Assembly: GCF_017356015.1 (NCBI RefSeq)
Contig: NZ_JAFIQV010000007.1
Coordinates: 1-64,000 of the forward strand
DNA: 64,000 nucleotides
DNA from: Azospirillum sp. SYSU D00513
Lineage (GTDB): Bacteria > Pseudomonadota > Alphaproteobacteria > Azospirillales > Azospirillaceae
Direction of reading: 5' to 3'
Shown here: piece after piece, positions 23,208 through 32,335 of the stretch
Numbering within the stretch: the stretch's first letter is position 1
Layout of the letters: every line of letters begins with the position of its first letter
Made by a program: the position numbers and the translations under genes
Notes under the pieces: generated by a model
What the model was told of the DNA's origin: nothing
Database searches by the model: none
The model's input: only the letters and a program-made list of their open reading frames with translations

Positions 23208-25004
23208 ATGGAGACACCATTGCAGACACTTCATTCTGCTGCCGGAACAACCGTTGCCACGGCGCGCGCCGCCGGCTTCGCGCCGCTGATCGACGACAGC
23301 ATTCTCGAACTGCTTCCGGCCGCCGTCTATGTCTGCGACCGCGACGGCATGATCCTGCGCTACAACCGGAAGGCCGTCGAGCTTTGGGGGCGTGCCCCGC
23401 GTGATGCCGAGTTCGTCGGGCGTTTCTACGCGTCGCACCGGATCTGCGGGCCGGACGGCCGCCCCCTGTCCCCCGGCGAGGTTCCGATGATGACGGCCCT
23501 GAGGGAAGGGAAGCCGGCGCGGAACCTGGAATTGCGGATGGAGCGGCCGGACGGGACCGCGCTCTGGGTCCTGGTCAACATCGACCCGATCCGCGACGGG
23601 ACGGGTGCGGTGACCGGCGCCGTCAACTGCTTCCAGGACATCACGGCCCGCAAGATGGCCGAGGCGCAGGCGCGCGAAACGCAGGAGCTTCTGCGCGCCA
23701 TCGTCGACACCACGCCGGAATGCGTGAAGATCGTGGCCCCGGACGGGGCGCTGCTCTACATGAACCCCGCCGGGCTGCGCATGATCGGGGCGGAGCGCGT
23801 CGATACGGTGATCGGCGCCTGCGCCTTCGACCTGATCGTCCCGGAACACCGGGACGCATGGAAGGAACGCCACGCGCGCGTCTGCGGTGGCGAGCGCATA
23901 AGCTGGGAATTCGACATCACGGCACTGGACGGCCAGCGGCACCACATGGAAACCCACGCGGTTCCCCTGCGCATGCCGAACCGGCGCGTCGCCCATCTGG
24001 CGGTCACGCGCGACGTGTCGGAGCGCCGGGATTATGAAAACCGGCTCCGCGACAGCGAGCGCGACTTGCGCGCGCTGCTGGAAGCGCTTCCCGCCGCCGT
24101 CTACACGACCGATCCGGACGGGCGCATCACCTTCTTCAACCAGGCCGCCATCCAGCTCTGGGGCGGCGTCCCCGACGCGGAGACGGCGCGCTGGTGCGGG
24201 TCGCACCGGCTGCTCACGGAGAATGGCGAGCCCCTGCCGCACGGCCGTTCGCCCATGGCGGAGGCCGTGGCGGAGAACCGCCCGCTCCGCAACCGGGAGG
24301 CCATGCTGGAACGGCCCGACGGCAGCCGCGTGCCCATCCTCGCCTACCCCACCCCCTTGCGGGACGGCGCCGGCCGCCTCTCCGGGGCGGTGAACATGCT
24401 GGTGGACATCTCCGAGCGCAAGCAGGCGGAAGAGCGCCAGCAGCTCATGATCAACGAGCTGAACCACCGCGTGAAGAACACGCTCGCCACGGTGCAGTCC
24501 ATCGCCTACCAGACCTTCGGGGAGGAGACGGGCGAGTCCCGCCGCTGGTTCGAGGGGCGGCTGCTCGCCCTGTCCGAGGCGCACAACGTCCTGTCGCGCG
24601 AGAACTGGGAAGGGGCCGACCTGCGCGACATCGTCCGGCAGGCGGTCGCACCGATGCAGGATCAGACGGGCCAGCGTTTCCTGATCGAGGGGCCGGGCCT
24701 GCGCCTCACCCCGAAGATGGCCCTGTCGCTCGCGCTGGCGCTGCACGAGCTGTGCACGAACGCGGCGAAATACGGCGCCCTGACCAGGGCCGGAGGGCGG
24801 GTCACGATCCGCTGGACCGTCGATGAGGGCAAGCTCGCCCTGCGCTGGACCGAGGAGGGCGGCCCACCCGTCGAGCAACCCCGGCGGAAGGGCTTCGGCA
24901 CCCGCCTCGTCACCCGCGGCCTCGCCCATGAGCTGCGCGCCAGCGTGCGGCTGGACTACCCGCCCACCGGGGCAACCTGCAGCATCGACGTGGAACTGCC
25001 CTGA
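23208..25004 (+). CDS. Sensor histidine kinase, three PAS domains, HWE type
   Basis: The 598-residue cytoplasmic kinase has PAS domains at about 25-140, 160-275 and 285-400; the first and third share RYNRKAVELWG-like and FFNQAAIQLWGG-like cores. A kinase of the HWE family follows: ELNHRVKNTLATVQSIAYQ with phospho-His near 420, ALHELCTNAAKYGAL (N box), and RWTEEGG near the C-terminus. HWE kinases often act in light, stress or general stress signalling. No response regulator lies next to it. The first ATG (23208) is used; a TTG at 23220 is also possible. Confidence 0.88.
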   Translation: METPLQTLHSAAGTTVATARAAGFAPLIDDSILELLPAAVYVCDRDGMILRYNRKAVELWGRAPRDAEFVGRFYASHRICGPDGRPLSPGEVPMMTALREGKPARNLELRMERPDGTALWVLVNIDPIRDGTGAVTGAVNCFQDITARKMAEAQARETQELLRAIVDTTPECVKIVAPDGALLYMNPAGLRMIGAERVDTVIGACAFDLIVPEHRDAWKERHARVCGGERISWEFDITALDGQRHHMETHAVPLRMPNRRVAHLAVTRDVSERRDYENRLRDSERDLRALLEALPAAVYTTDPDGRITFFNQAAIQLWGGVPDAETARWCGSHRLLTENGEPLPHGRSPMAEAVAENRPLRNREAMLERPDGSRVPILAYPTPLRDGAGRLSGAVNMLVDISERKQAEERQQLMINELNHRVKNTLATVQSIAYQTFGEETGESRRWFEGRLLALSEAHNVLSRENWEGADLRDIVRQAVAPMQDQTGQRFLIEGPGLRLTPKMALSLALALHELCTNAAKYGALTRAGGRVTIRWTVDEGKLALRWTEEGGPPVEQPRRKGFGTRLVTRGLAHELRASVRLDYPPTGATCSIDVELP

Positions 25005-25017
25005 CGGCGGGAGCCGC

Positions 25018-25986
25018 TTAGCCGGCGGGCACCGGGCGCGGCGCCTCCCAGGGCGGCGGCGACAGCCTTGCGGCGATCCAGTCGGCGAAGGCGCGGGTCT
25101 TGCCGGCGGTGAAGCGGGCGGACGGGCGGACCAGATGGATGGCGGCCTCGCCGCTCGCCTCGCTGCCGACCGACCAGTCCTCCAGCAGCGGCACCAGCCG
25201 CCCGGCGGCCAGTTCCCGCCCAACCAGCCATTCCGAACAGAGGATGACGCCCTTGCCCGCCACGGCGGCGTGCACGAGGCATTCGACGTTGTCGGTCAGC
25301 AGGGGGCCGGACAGCCGCACCCGCGCACGCTCTCCCTCCCGCAGGAAGTGCCATTCCGAAGGCGAGTCGAACAGGGCGTAGAGCAGGCCGTCATGCGCCG
25401 CGAGATCGGCCGGCGCCAGCGGCGTGCCCCGTGCCGCGAGGTAGGACGGAGCAGCGCAGACCAGCCGCCGCTCCGCCCCCAGCTTGCGCGCCACAAGTGA
25501 GCTGTCGGCGAGGCGGCCGATGCGGATCGCGAGGTCGATCCCCTCGCCCACCAGATCGACGAAACGGTCGCTGAAGAAGGCCTCGATCCGCACACTTGGG
25601 AAGTCGGTGAGGAAGTCCGGCAGGATCGGCGCCACCCACAGCTGGCCGAAGGCTTCCGGCAGGGCCAGACGCAGCGTGCCACGGGGAGCGGCACCCGCGT
25701 CGGCGGCCTCCCGCTCGGCGTCGGCCAGCAGCGTTAGGGCCATCCGCGCCCGGTCGGCGAAACGGCGTCCGGCCTCCGTCGGCCCGACCCGCCGCGTCGT
25801 GCGCTCCAGCAGCCGGACGCCCAACCTCCGCTCCAGCGACGAAACCCGGCGCGACAGAACCGAGGCGTCGCGCCCAAGAACCCGCGCCGCCGGCGCGAAG
25901 CCGCCGGTGTCCAGAACCGCCAGGAAGGCGGCGACCTCCTCCAGGCCCTGATCGCTCAATTCGTGCATGGTTTGCAGGAATATCAT
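25018..25986 (-). CDS. LysR-family transcriptional regulator
   Basis: The 322-residue protein has the LysR N-terminal winged helix (FLAVLDTGGFAPAARVLG, SRRVSSLERRLGVRLLERT) and a periplasmic-binding-like effector domain. It is divergent from the MDR oxidoreductase gene, the classic layout for LysR control of the neighbour. The start may be 25986 or ATG 25968, which begins MHELSDQGLEEV. The effector is unknown. Confidence 0.9.
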   Translation of the reverse strand: MIFLQTMHELSDQGLEEVAAFLAVLDTGGFAPAARVLGRDASVLSRRVSSLERRLGVRLLERTTRRVGPTEAGRRFADRARMALTLLADAEREAADAGAAPRGTLRLALPEAFGQLWVAPILPDFLTDFPSVRIEAFFSDRFVDLVGEGIDLAIRIGRLADSSLVARKLGAERRLVCAAPSYLAARGTPLAPADLAAHDGLLYALFDSPSEWHFLREGERARVRLSGPLLTDNVECLVHAAVAGKGVILCSEWLVGRELAAGRLVPLLEDWSVGSEASGEAAIHLVRPSARFTAGKTRAFADWIAARLSPPPWEAPRPVPAG

Positions 25987-26067
25987 GTGAAGGACCCGGA
26001 TTAAAGGCCCAGCACTAAGGGGATAGCCTTGCGTTCATCGACCGACCCATCTCAAGGATCTTTCCCG

Positions 26068-27093
26068 ATGCGCGCCTATCACCTCGAAGCCACCCGCCCC
26101 GATGCGGTCCGCCTGGACACCCTGCGCCTTGTCGATGCCCCGCCGCCGCGTCCCGCCGCCGGCGAGGTGCTCGTCCGCCTGCGGGCCGCGAGCCTCAACT
26201 ATGTCGATCTGGCCGTGGCGACCGGCGCCTTCCCCGCGCCGCTGCCGCTCATCCCCGTCACCGACGGCGCCGGAGAGGTGCTGGAAACCGGCCCCGGCGT
26301 CACCGGGCTGAAGACCGGGGACCGCGTCATCCCGCATTTCCTGCCGGACTGGTCCGCCGATTCCCTGCCGCCGGTCACCGGCCGCCGGATGCGCGGCATC
26401 ACCATGCCGGGTTCGCTCGCCGATCTCGTGGCCGTGCCCGCCGCCAGCCTCGTGCCGGTGCCCGAGCATCTGTCCTTCACCGAGGCGGCCACCCTGCCGA
26501 TCGCGGCAACGACCGCCTGGCGGGCGGTGCGGACGGGTGCGGTCCGGCCGGGGAGCACGGTCCTGCTGCTCGGCACCGGCGGCGTCAGCCTGTTCGCCCT
26601 GCAGTTCGCCAAGGCGTCCGGCGCGCGGGTGATCATCACCTCCTCCTCCGACGCGAAGCTGGAGCGGGCGAAGGCGCTCGGCGCGGACGAAACCATCAAT
26701 TACAGGGCCATCCCGGACTGGGACGCGCGGGTGCTGGAGCTGACCGGCGGGGCCGGCGCCGACCTCGTGGTGGAAACCGGCGGCGCCCAGACCTTCGCGC
26801 GCTCGCTCAACGCCGCCGCCATCGAGGGCACGGTCTTCACCGTCGGCTTCCTCAGCGGCGACGGGCTGCAGACGTCGCTCTTCCCGATCATTCTGAAGAT
26901 GCTGAAGGTCGTGGGCAGCAACACCGGATCGGTGGCAGACCTGCGGGAGGCGGTCGGGGCGGTGGCGTCCGCAGGGCTCCGCCCGGTGATCGACCGCGTC
27001 CACGGGTTCGAGGACGCGGCCGGCGCCTACGCGACGCTGGCGCGCGGCGGCCACTTCGGCAAGATCGCCATATCGCTGGATGACGGGCGCTGA
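26068..27093 (+). CDS. MDR-superfamily NAD(P)-dependent alcohol dehydrogenase/quinone oxidoreductase
   Basis: The 341-residue protein has the GroES-like N-terminal domain (RPAAGEVLVRLRAASLNYVD) and a Rossmann domain with GTGGVSLFALQFAKASG. The cysteine and histidine zinc ligands of classical alcohol dehydrogenases are not apparent (NYVDLAVATG where the Cys would be), so a quinone-oxidoreductase-like or zinc-free role is likely. The start at 26068 follows AAGGATCT. It is transcribed away from the LysR gene. Confidence 0.85.
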   Translation: MRAYHLEATRPDAVRLDTLRLVDAPPPRPAAGEVLVRLRAASLNYVDLAVATGAFPAPLPLIPVTDGAGEVLETGPGVTGLKTGDRVIPHFLPDWSADSLPPVTGRRMRGITMPGSLADLVAVPAASLVPVPEHLSFTEAATLPIAATTAWRAVRTGAVRPGSTVLLLGTGGVSLFALQFAKASGARVIITSSSDAKLERAKALGADETINYRAIPDWDARVLELTGGAGADLVVETGGAQTFARSLNAAAIEGTVFTVGFLSGDGLQTSLFPIILKMLKVVGSNTGSVADLREAVGAVASAGLRPVIDRVHGFEDAAGAYATLARGGHFGKIAISLDDGR

Positions 27094-27134
27094 CCCCGGT
27101 ACGCCCCCGTTGTTGGGAAGCCGGGGGCGCTTTC

Positions 27135-28151
27135 TCAGAAGGAGGGCAGCTTCAGCGGCGTGCCGGTCGCCTCCGCGTGGAAGACGCGGACGGCGAAGGG
27201 GACCCACATGTCGTTGTCCCAGCCGGCGTAGCGCTGTTTCAGCAGCGGCGTGAGCCGGCGGTCCACCTCCTCCACCGGGGCGCCGGACGCGGCGAGCCTG
27301 CGGACCTCGCCCTGGACGTCCTCCAGATAAGCGCGGACGGCCCGCAGCACCTCCGGCCCGGCGACGGCGCCGTGGCCGGCGACAACCTGCTTCGGGTCCA
27401 GCGCCTCGATCCGCTTCAGCACCTCGATCCAGCGCTGCCCCTTGGCGTCCTCGTCCGGGAAGATCGGGAAAAAGCCGTTCTCGGCGAGGTCGCCGGTGAA
27501 GACGATGCGCTCGTCCGGCAGATGCACGATCTGGTCGCCGCGCGTGTGGGCGGCCATGTCGCTCAGCATCACCGTGCGCCCTCCGAGGTCGATCCGCCGC
27601 TCGCCCTCGTAGGTCTCGTCGGGCTCGACGATCTCCACGCCCTCCAGCGCCTTGGCGACGTCCGGGCCGAAGCCGCGGAACATGGCGAGGTAGGCCGGTC
27701 CCTTGGCCCTCAGCTCCTCGGCCTGGGGCCGGTTGTAGAGGATCCTCGCCTGCCCCTTGAAGACCTGCGCGCCGTAGCCGTGCTCCGGGTGGAAATGGGT
27801 GAGCGTCAGCATCAGCGGTCGCCCGGCGGCGATCCGGCGCGCCGTCTCCAGCACCCGCCGGCCGTTCTCCACCCCGATGCCCGTGTCCACGACCAGCACC
27901 GCGTCCCGCCCGGCGACGATGCCGATGTTGGGGACGAGGTTGATCCGGGGATCGGGGATGACGGTCACGCCGGGCGCGATCTCCGCAGCCCGTTCCGTCT
28001 GGATGAGGGGCGCGCGGTTCAGCAGTGCCGGGTCGGTCCGGCGCTGCTCGTCCTTCATGGCCTGGGCGGCGGCGGCCGGCACCCGCCAGGGGAGGATCGG
28101 CAGGGCGGCGAGCGCGGCGGCACCCATCAGCATCCGGCGGCGCGTGGTCAT
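27135..28151 (-). CDS. MBL-fold metallohydrolase with Tat-type signal
   Basis: The 338-residue precursor starts MTTRRRMLMGAAALAALPI, a twin-Arg-like n-region (RRRM) and a hydrophobic stretch, so export is likely. The metallo-beta-lactamase motif reads THFHPEHGYGAQVF, with Glu where HxHxDH has Asp. Further metal-ligand candidates are DMAAHTRGDQ, FTGDLAENGF and AGHGAVAGP. The substrate is unknown; relatives include lactonases and thiol-dependent hydrolases. Confidence 0.85.
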   Translation of the reverse strand: MTTRRRMLMGAAALAALPILPWRVPAAAAQAMKDEQRRTDPALLNRAPLIQTERAAEIAPGVTVIPDPRINLVPNIGIVAGRDAVLVVDTGIGVENGRRVLETARRIAAGRPLMLTLTHFHPEHGYGAQVFKGQARILYNRPQAEELRAKGPAYLAMFRGFGPDVAKALEGVEIVEPDETYEGERRIDLGGRTVMLSDMAAHTRGDQIVHLPDERIVFTGDLAENGFFPIFPDEDAKGQRWIEVLKRIEALDPKQVVAGHGAVAGPEVLRAVRAYLEDVQGEVRRLAASGAPVEEVDRRLTPLLKQRYAGWDNDMWVPFAVRVFHAEATGTPLKLPSF

Positions 28152-28373
28152 GGGAAGGCGTCCTCCTGAACCCTTGGTATGGCGGTAGCCTGTACGGCCG
28201 TGGGGTCAGAAGCTGTGGAGCGCCCGTGGTACCCACAAGCCGGCGCACGGTCATATAGAACGCCAGGGCTATGGCGGAGCGCCGAGGGCCTAGAACGGCC
28301 CGGCTCCGGCTTGTCCGGCGCGGGGCACTCCTGTTAGATAGCCGTCCCGACCCAAACCTCCGCAGGACCGCCC

Positions 28374-29306
28374 GTGACCGACGCGCCTCACGACATCGCC
28401 GCCGCCGAACTGCTGACCGTCCGCGATTTCATCCGCTACGGGGTGAGCCGCTTCAACGCGGCCGGCCTGTCCTATGGGCACGGCACGACCACGGCCTTCG
28501 ACGAAGCGGTCTTCCTGGTGCTGGAAACGCTGCACCTGCCCATCGACCAGCTCGAACCCTATCTCGACGCGCGGCTGACCACGGCGGAGCGGCGCGGCGT
28601 GGCGGAGATCCTGGAAAAGCGCGTGACCACGCGCAAGCCGGCCTCCTATCTGACGAACAAGGCCTACATCCAGGGCTTCCCCTTCTACGTGGACGAGCGC
28701 GTGATCGTGCCGCGCTCCTACATCGGGGAATTGCTCTTTTCCGATTATTTCGGTGGCGAGGAGTTCGCGATCGTGGAGGATCCGCCCTCGGTCGAGCGGG
28801 TGCTGGATCTCTGCACCGGTTCGGGCTGCCTCGCCATCCTGGCCGCCCAGGTCTTCCCGGAGGCGCAGATCGACGCGGTGGACCTGTCGCCCGATGCTCT
28901 CGAGGTGGCGAAGCGCAATGTCGCCGACCACGGGCTGGAGGACCGCATCACCCTGTTCCAAGGCGACCTGTTCGCCCCGCTGAAGGGCCGCAAGTACGAC
29001 GTGATCCTGACCAACCCGCCCTATGTGGACGCCGAGGCGATGAACGCCCTGCCCGCCGAATACCAGCAGGAGCCGGCGATGGCGCTCGCCGCCGGGGAGG
29101 ACGGGATGGACATCGTCCGCCGCATCCTGAAGGAGGCTTCCAAGCACCTGACGGACGAAGGCGGCATCCTGTGCGAGTTCGGAACGGGCCGGGAAATCCT
29201 GGAAGAGGATTATTCCAAGCTCGACTTCCTGTGGCTGCAGACGGCCAACAGCTTCGGCGAGGTGTTCTGGCTGACGCGCGACCAACTCAAGGCCGCGAAG
29301 CTTTAA
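28374..29306 (+). CDS. prmB: Ribosomal protein L3 glutamine methyltransferase PrmB
   Basis: The 310-residue protein has the PrmB/HemK layout: an N-terminal helical domain (GVSRFNAAGLSYGHGT) and a SAM-binding domain with VLDLCTGSGCLAI (motif I) and the glutamine-binding NPPY at about 215. PrmB methylates glutamine of ribosomal protein L3. The L3-type family signature VPRSYIGELL is present. The start is GTG 28374 with AGGA 9-11 bp upstream; no ATG fits better. Confidence 0.92.
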   Translation: MTDAPHDIAAAELLTVRDFIRYGVSRFNAAGLSYGHGTTTAFDEAVFLVLETLHLPIDQLEPYLDARLTTAERRGVAEILEKRVTTRKPASYLTNKAYIQGFPFYVDERVIVPRSYIGELLFSDYFGGEEFAIVEDPPSVERVLDLCTGSGCLAILAAQVFPEAQIDAVDLSPDALEVAKRNVADHGLEDRITLFQGDLFAPLKGRKYDVILTNPPYVDAEAMNALPAEYQQEPAMALAAGEDGMDIVRRILKEASKHLTDEGGILCEFGTGREILEEDYSKLDFLWLQTANSFGEVFWLTRDQLKAAKL

Positions 29307-29312
29307 CCCGGC

Positions 29313-30035
29313 TCAGCTTCCGGAACGGACCTCCTCGACCAGAGCCTCCAGCCGGGCGAGGTCGAGGACGGCCAGCGCGCCGGGACGGCGTTCCACAAGC
29401 CCGTCGCGGGACAGCTCGCCCAGCACGCGGGCTACCGTTTCGCGGGTGGTGCCGACACGGCTCGCGATGTCCGCGTGGGTGGGGATCGGGGCGATCACCG
29501 CCGCCGGCCCCTCCCGCCGGGCACGGCGCGCCAGCCGCAGCAGTTCGGCATGGACCCGGTTGTTGGCCCCCAGCGTGCTCATCTCGACGATGCGGTCCGT
29601 GGTGATCCGCGCGATCCGGCACAGGCGGCGCATGACCGTGACCGCGAGGTCCGGATGGCCCGCCACCAACTCCAGGAATGGCTTGGGCGCCAGGAAGGCG
29701 GCCACCGTCCCCTCGGTCAGCGCCACGACGGACGCCGAGCGCGGCTGCCCGTCGATGGCCGACATCTCGCCCAGGAAACCGCCCGCCTCGATATCGTCGA
29801 AACTGATCTCCCGGCCGGAGGCGGAATGGGTGACCACCCGGACCCGTCCCGCCACGATGAAGCAGACCTCTGCGGTGTCGCCCTGGTGGTCGATGATCTG
29901 CTCGCCCGCGCGGAAACGCCGCCAGCGGCAGCGGCGGGCCAGCGCCGCCCGCTCCGAGGCCGACAGCGGCGCCAGCAGGGCAATTCCGTCCAGTGCCCCG
30001 TCTTGCGCAAACGCCGCGGCCGAGCCATCGGGCAT
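29313..30035 (-). CDS. Crp/Fnr-family transcriptional regulator
   Basis: The 240-residue protein has a cyclic-nucleotide-binding fold with GEMSAIDGQPRSASV, which keeps Glu and the Arg-Ser-Ala signature, and a winged helix with TTRETVARVL, the same Arg-Glu-Thr-Val...Arg pattern as E. coli CRP. It should therefore recognise TGTGA-type sites. I start at ATG 30035; an upstream ATG-like extension is not protein-like. It is convergent with prmB and divergent from a small membrane protein. Confidence 0.86.
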   Translation of the reverse strand: MPDGSAAAFAQDGALDGIALLAPLSASERAALARRCRWRRFRAGEQIIDHQGDTAEVCFIVAGRVRVVTHSASGREISFDDIEAGGFLGEMSAIDGQPRSASVVALTEGTVAAFLAPKPFLELVAGHPDLAVTVMRRLCRIARITTDRIVEMSTLGANNRVHAELLRLARRARREGPAAVIAPIPTHADIASRVGTTRETVARVLGELSRDGLVERRPGALAVLDLARLEALVEEVRSGS

Positions 30036-30181
30036 GGAGAGACCCACCACCTGTCGAAAGTGGTAGATGCTAGCTTTTTCTGCGCAAAAGTGGAAGGCGG
30101 CCACTCTGTGGGACAGCGCTAACCTCCCGTTAACCGTAAAAAGCGGAAAAGGAGCCCTCACACGGAAGAGGGGACCCGCAG

Positions 30182-30565
30182 ATGGCCATTCACATTCCCA
30201 ACGCCCAGCGCGTCGATGCTCAGCGCCTGCTGTCGGTGGTTGCCATCCCCTTCGCGGCGGCGGTCGCCATGGCGACGGCGGTGGCCGCGACGGGCGGCGT
30301 CTCCGACCCGGTCGCGGAGGCCGGCGGCGCCCTGCCCTTCATGCTGGAATTCGTGAAGTTCTGCTATTTGGCGGTCGGCATGGCCCACCTGTCCGGCGCC
30401 ATCGCGGAGCGCACCAACGGTGGCCTGGCCGCCGGCCTGTGGCTGGACGAGCTGGACGAGCCGGAGCCCGTCAGCAAGGAAGAGTTCTGGCGCGCCTTCC
30501 CCAACCATGTGGATGGGGCGGCCATCGCCACCGGCGTCACGCTGCTCTGTTTCCTGCTGGGCTGA
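30182..30565 (+). CDS. Membrane protein of unknown function
   Basis: The 127-residue product has TM helices near 18-38 (LSVVAIPFAAAVAMATAVAA), 50-70 and 110-127 (ending TLLCFLLG), with a hydrophilic acidic loop between them (WLDELDEPEPVSKEEFW). A GAGG sequence precedes ATG 30182. Its 3' end overlaps that of the convergent ICMT-type gene by 29 bp. I recognise no family. Confidence 0.6.
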   Translation: MAIHIPNAQRVDAQRLLSVVAIPFAAAVAMATAVAATGGVSDPVAEAGGALPFMLEFVKFCYLAVGMAHLSGAIAERTNGGLAAGLWLDELDEPEPVSKEEFWRAFPNHVDGAAIATGVTLLCFLLG

Positions 30566-31070
30566 CACGGTCCGTTCCGGGGCGGCCGCTCAGCGCCGCC
30601 TCCTCCACCCGGATGCGGTGGAGCGTCAGCGGGATGTTCAGGATGGAAAAGGCCAGCGCCACCCAGACCTCCCCGAAGACCAGCGGCAGCACCGCGAGTT
30701 CGCCTGCGACCACCAGGTAATTGGGGTGCCGCACCCAGCGGAAGGGACCGCCGCGCACCAGCGGCGCCCCCGGCAGGGTGATGACCCGCGTGGTCCAAAA
30801 TCGCCCGAGCGTCGCGATCACCCAGAGCCGGCCCGCCTGCAGCATCACGAAAAGCCCGAGCAGCCAGCCGTTGACGGCGGCATCGGCCGGCGTCGCCACG
30901 AAGAGCGTCGCGAGCCAGGCCGCGTGCAGCAGCACGAAAAACGGGTAATGCGCCGCCCCGGCCTCCCGCGCCCCCTCGGCCATGAGCCGGGCCGTGTTCC
31001 GCCGGGCCAACACAAGTTCCCCCAGCCTCTGCGCCGCCACCAGCAGCAGGATGATCTGCGGCCATCCCAT
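30537..31070 (-). CDS. Isoprenylcysteine carboxyl methyltransferase-like membrane methyltransferase
   Basis: The 177-residue membrane protein has four to five TM helices and the ICMT-type C-terminal catalytic core GPFRWVRHPNYLVVAGEL followed by a second helix and an RIRVEEAAL motif, matching the RHPxY and Glu elements of ICMT/PEMT-like enzymes. It follows the type III PKS gene by 51 bp. By analogy with bpsB/srsB it would O-methylate the PKS product. Start is ATG 31070, or GTG 31076. Confidence 0.8.
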   Translation of the reverse strand: MGWPQIILLLVAAQRLGELVLARRNTARLMAEGAREAGAAHYPFFVLLHAAWLATLFVATPADAAVNGWLLGLFVMLQAGRLWVIATLGRFWTTRVITLPGAPLVRGGPFRWVRHPNYLVVAGELAVLPLVFGEVWVALAFSILNIPLTLHRIRVEEAALSGRPGTDRVSPAGNRAA

Positions 31071-31121
31071 GCTCACGGCTCCGCTCTCATGATCCGCACT
31101 CCAAATCCGTGGCTTTCGGGC

Positions 31122-32168
31122 TCATAGATCGACCAGCGCCAGGCCGGCGGTGAAGCCCGGACCGAGCGCCAGCATGAGCTGCCGCCCCTTGGCCCCGGCC
31201 AGCATCCGCCGCTCCAGCACGAACAGGACGCTGGCGGCGGACATGTTGCCGCAGTCGCGCAGCACGGCCCAGGCATCCTCCATTCCCTCCGACACCGGTG
31301 CCAGCACGTCCGTCAGCGCGTGCAGCACCTTGGCGCCGCCGGTGTGACAGACCAGCCCGGCCAGCTCCGCGCGGGCCATGCCCTCCCGCCGCAGGAAATC
31401 ATCCAGCACCTGGGCGAGCCGGGTGCGGATCAGCTCGGGAATGTCCTGGCTGAAGACGACGCCGAATCCCGCGTCCTCGATCCGCCAGCCCATGACGTCG
31501 CGCGTGCCGGGCCAGGTGTGTTCGGCCCCGGCGCCCAACGTCGGGCCGCCCTCTCCGTCCAGCCGCAGCAGCGCCGCCGCCGCGCCATCCGCGAACAGTG
31601 CGCTCGCCACCACGTTGGTGGGCGTCGCCTCCTCCGGCCGATGGGCGAGCGTGCAGAGTTCCACCACGAGGAAGAGCACCGTCCGGCCGGGCATGGCCCG
31701 CGCCATCATGCCGGCGCGCAACAGGCCGAGCACCCCGCCGGCGCAGCCCAACCCGAACACCGGAAGCCGCACCACGTCGGGGCGGAAGCCCATGCGGTCG
31801 ATCAGCAGCGCCTCCAGGCTCGGCGTCGCGATGCCGGTGGTGGTCACGCAGACGATGGCGTCCACCTCGCCCGGCGCCACGCCCGCGCGGTCGAGCGCCT
31901 CCCCCGCCGCTTCCTCCAGCAGCGCCAGCGCGGCGTCATTGAAGACGGCGGCGCGCTCCGCCCAGCCGCGTGGCTCCCGGTACCAGTCGATGGGGCGCAC
32001 GGCGCGGCGCGTTTCGATGCCCGTGTTCGCGAAGACGGGCGCCAGCCGGTCGAAGTCGCGCATCCGCGGCCCGAAGACCGCGCGCGCGGCGGCGAGCGTC
32101 GCCTCCTGGTCGAGCCGGTGGGGTGGCAGCGCCGTCGCGACCGACAGCAATCTCGGGTCCGTCCTCAT
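31122..32168 (-). CDS. Type III polyketide synthase (chalcone/stilbene synthase-like)
   Basis: The 348-residue enzyme has the thiolase-fold triad: Cys142 in FGLGCAGG, His275 in CHTGGAK and Asn308 in CGNMSAAS. Type III PKSs condense malonyl-CoA onto an acyl starter to give alkylpyrones or resorcinols. Its partner gene is an ICMT-like methyltransferase, as in Bacillus bpsAB and Streptomyces srsAB, which suggests a methylated alkylpyrone or alkylresorcinol lipid. The start at 32168 is the first ATG before the conserved RLLSVATALP. It is divergent from the DUF502 gene. Confidence 0.92.
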   Translation of the reverse strand: MRTDPRLLSVATALPPHRLDQEATLAAARAVFGPRMRDFDRLAPVFANTGIETRRAVRPIDWYREPRGWAERAAVFNDAALALLEEAAGEALDRAGVAPGEVDAIVCVTTTGIATPSLEALLIDRMGFRPDVVRLPVFGLGCAGGVLGLLRAGMMARAMPGRTVLFLVVELCTLAHRPEEATPTNVVASALFADGAAAALLRLDGEGGPTLGAGAEHTWPGTRDVMGWRIEDAGFGVVFSQDIPELIRTRLAQVLDDFLRREGMARAELAGLVCHTGGAKVLHALTDVLAPVSEGMEDAWAVLRDCGNMSAASVLFVLERRMLAGAKGRQLMLALGPGFTAGLALVDL

Positions 32169-32335
32169 TCCTTCCAATGTGAGGGCTGCGCGCGGCCAGT
32201 CCACCGGACGTTGGTGATCGGCCGAACAGCCTAGCTTGGGCCGGCACCGCGCAAGCCGGTTGAGCCGGCGGCCCCGCCGTATCACAATGGGTGCACTTGC
32301 CCGCTGATGGGCTCGGCTTTTTCCAGGGTGGCGCG

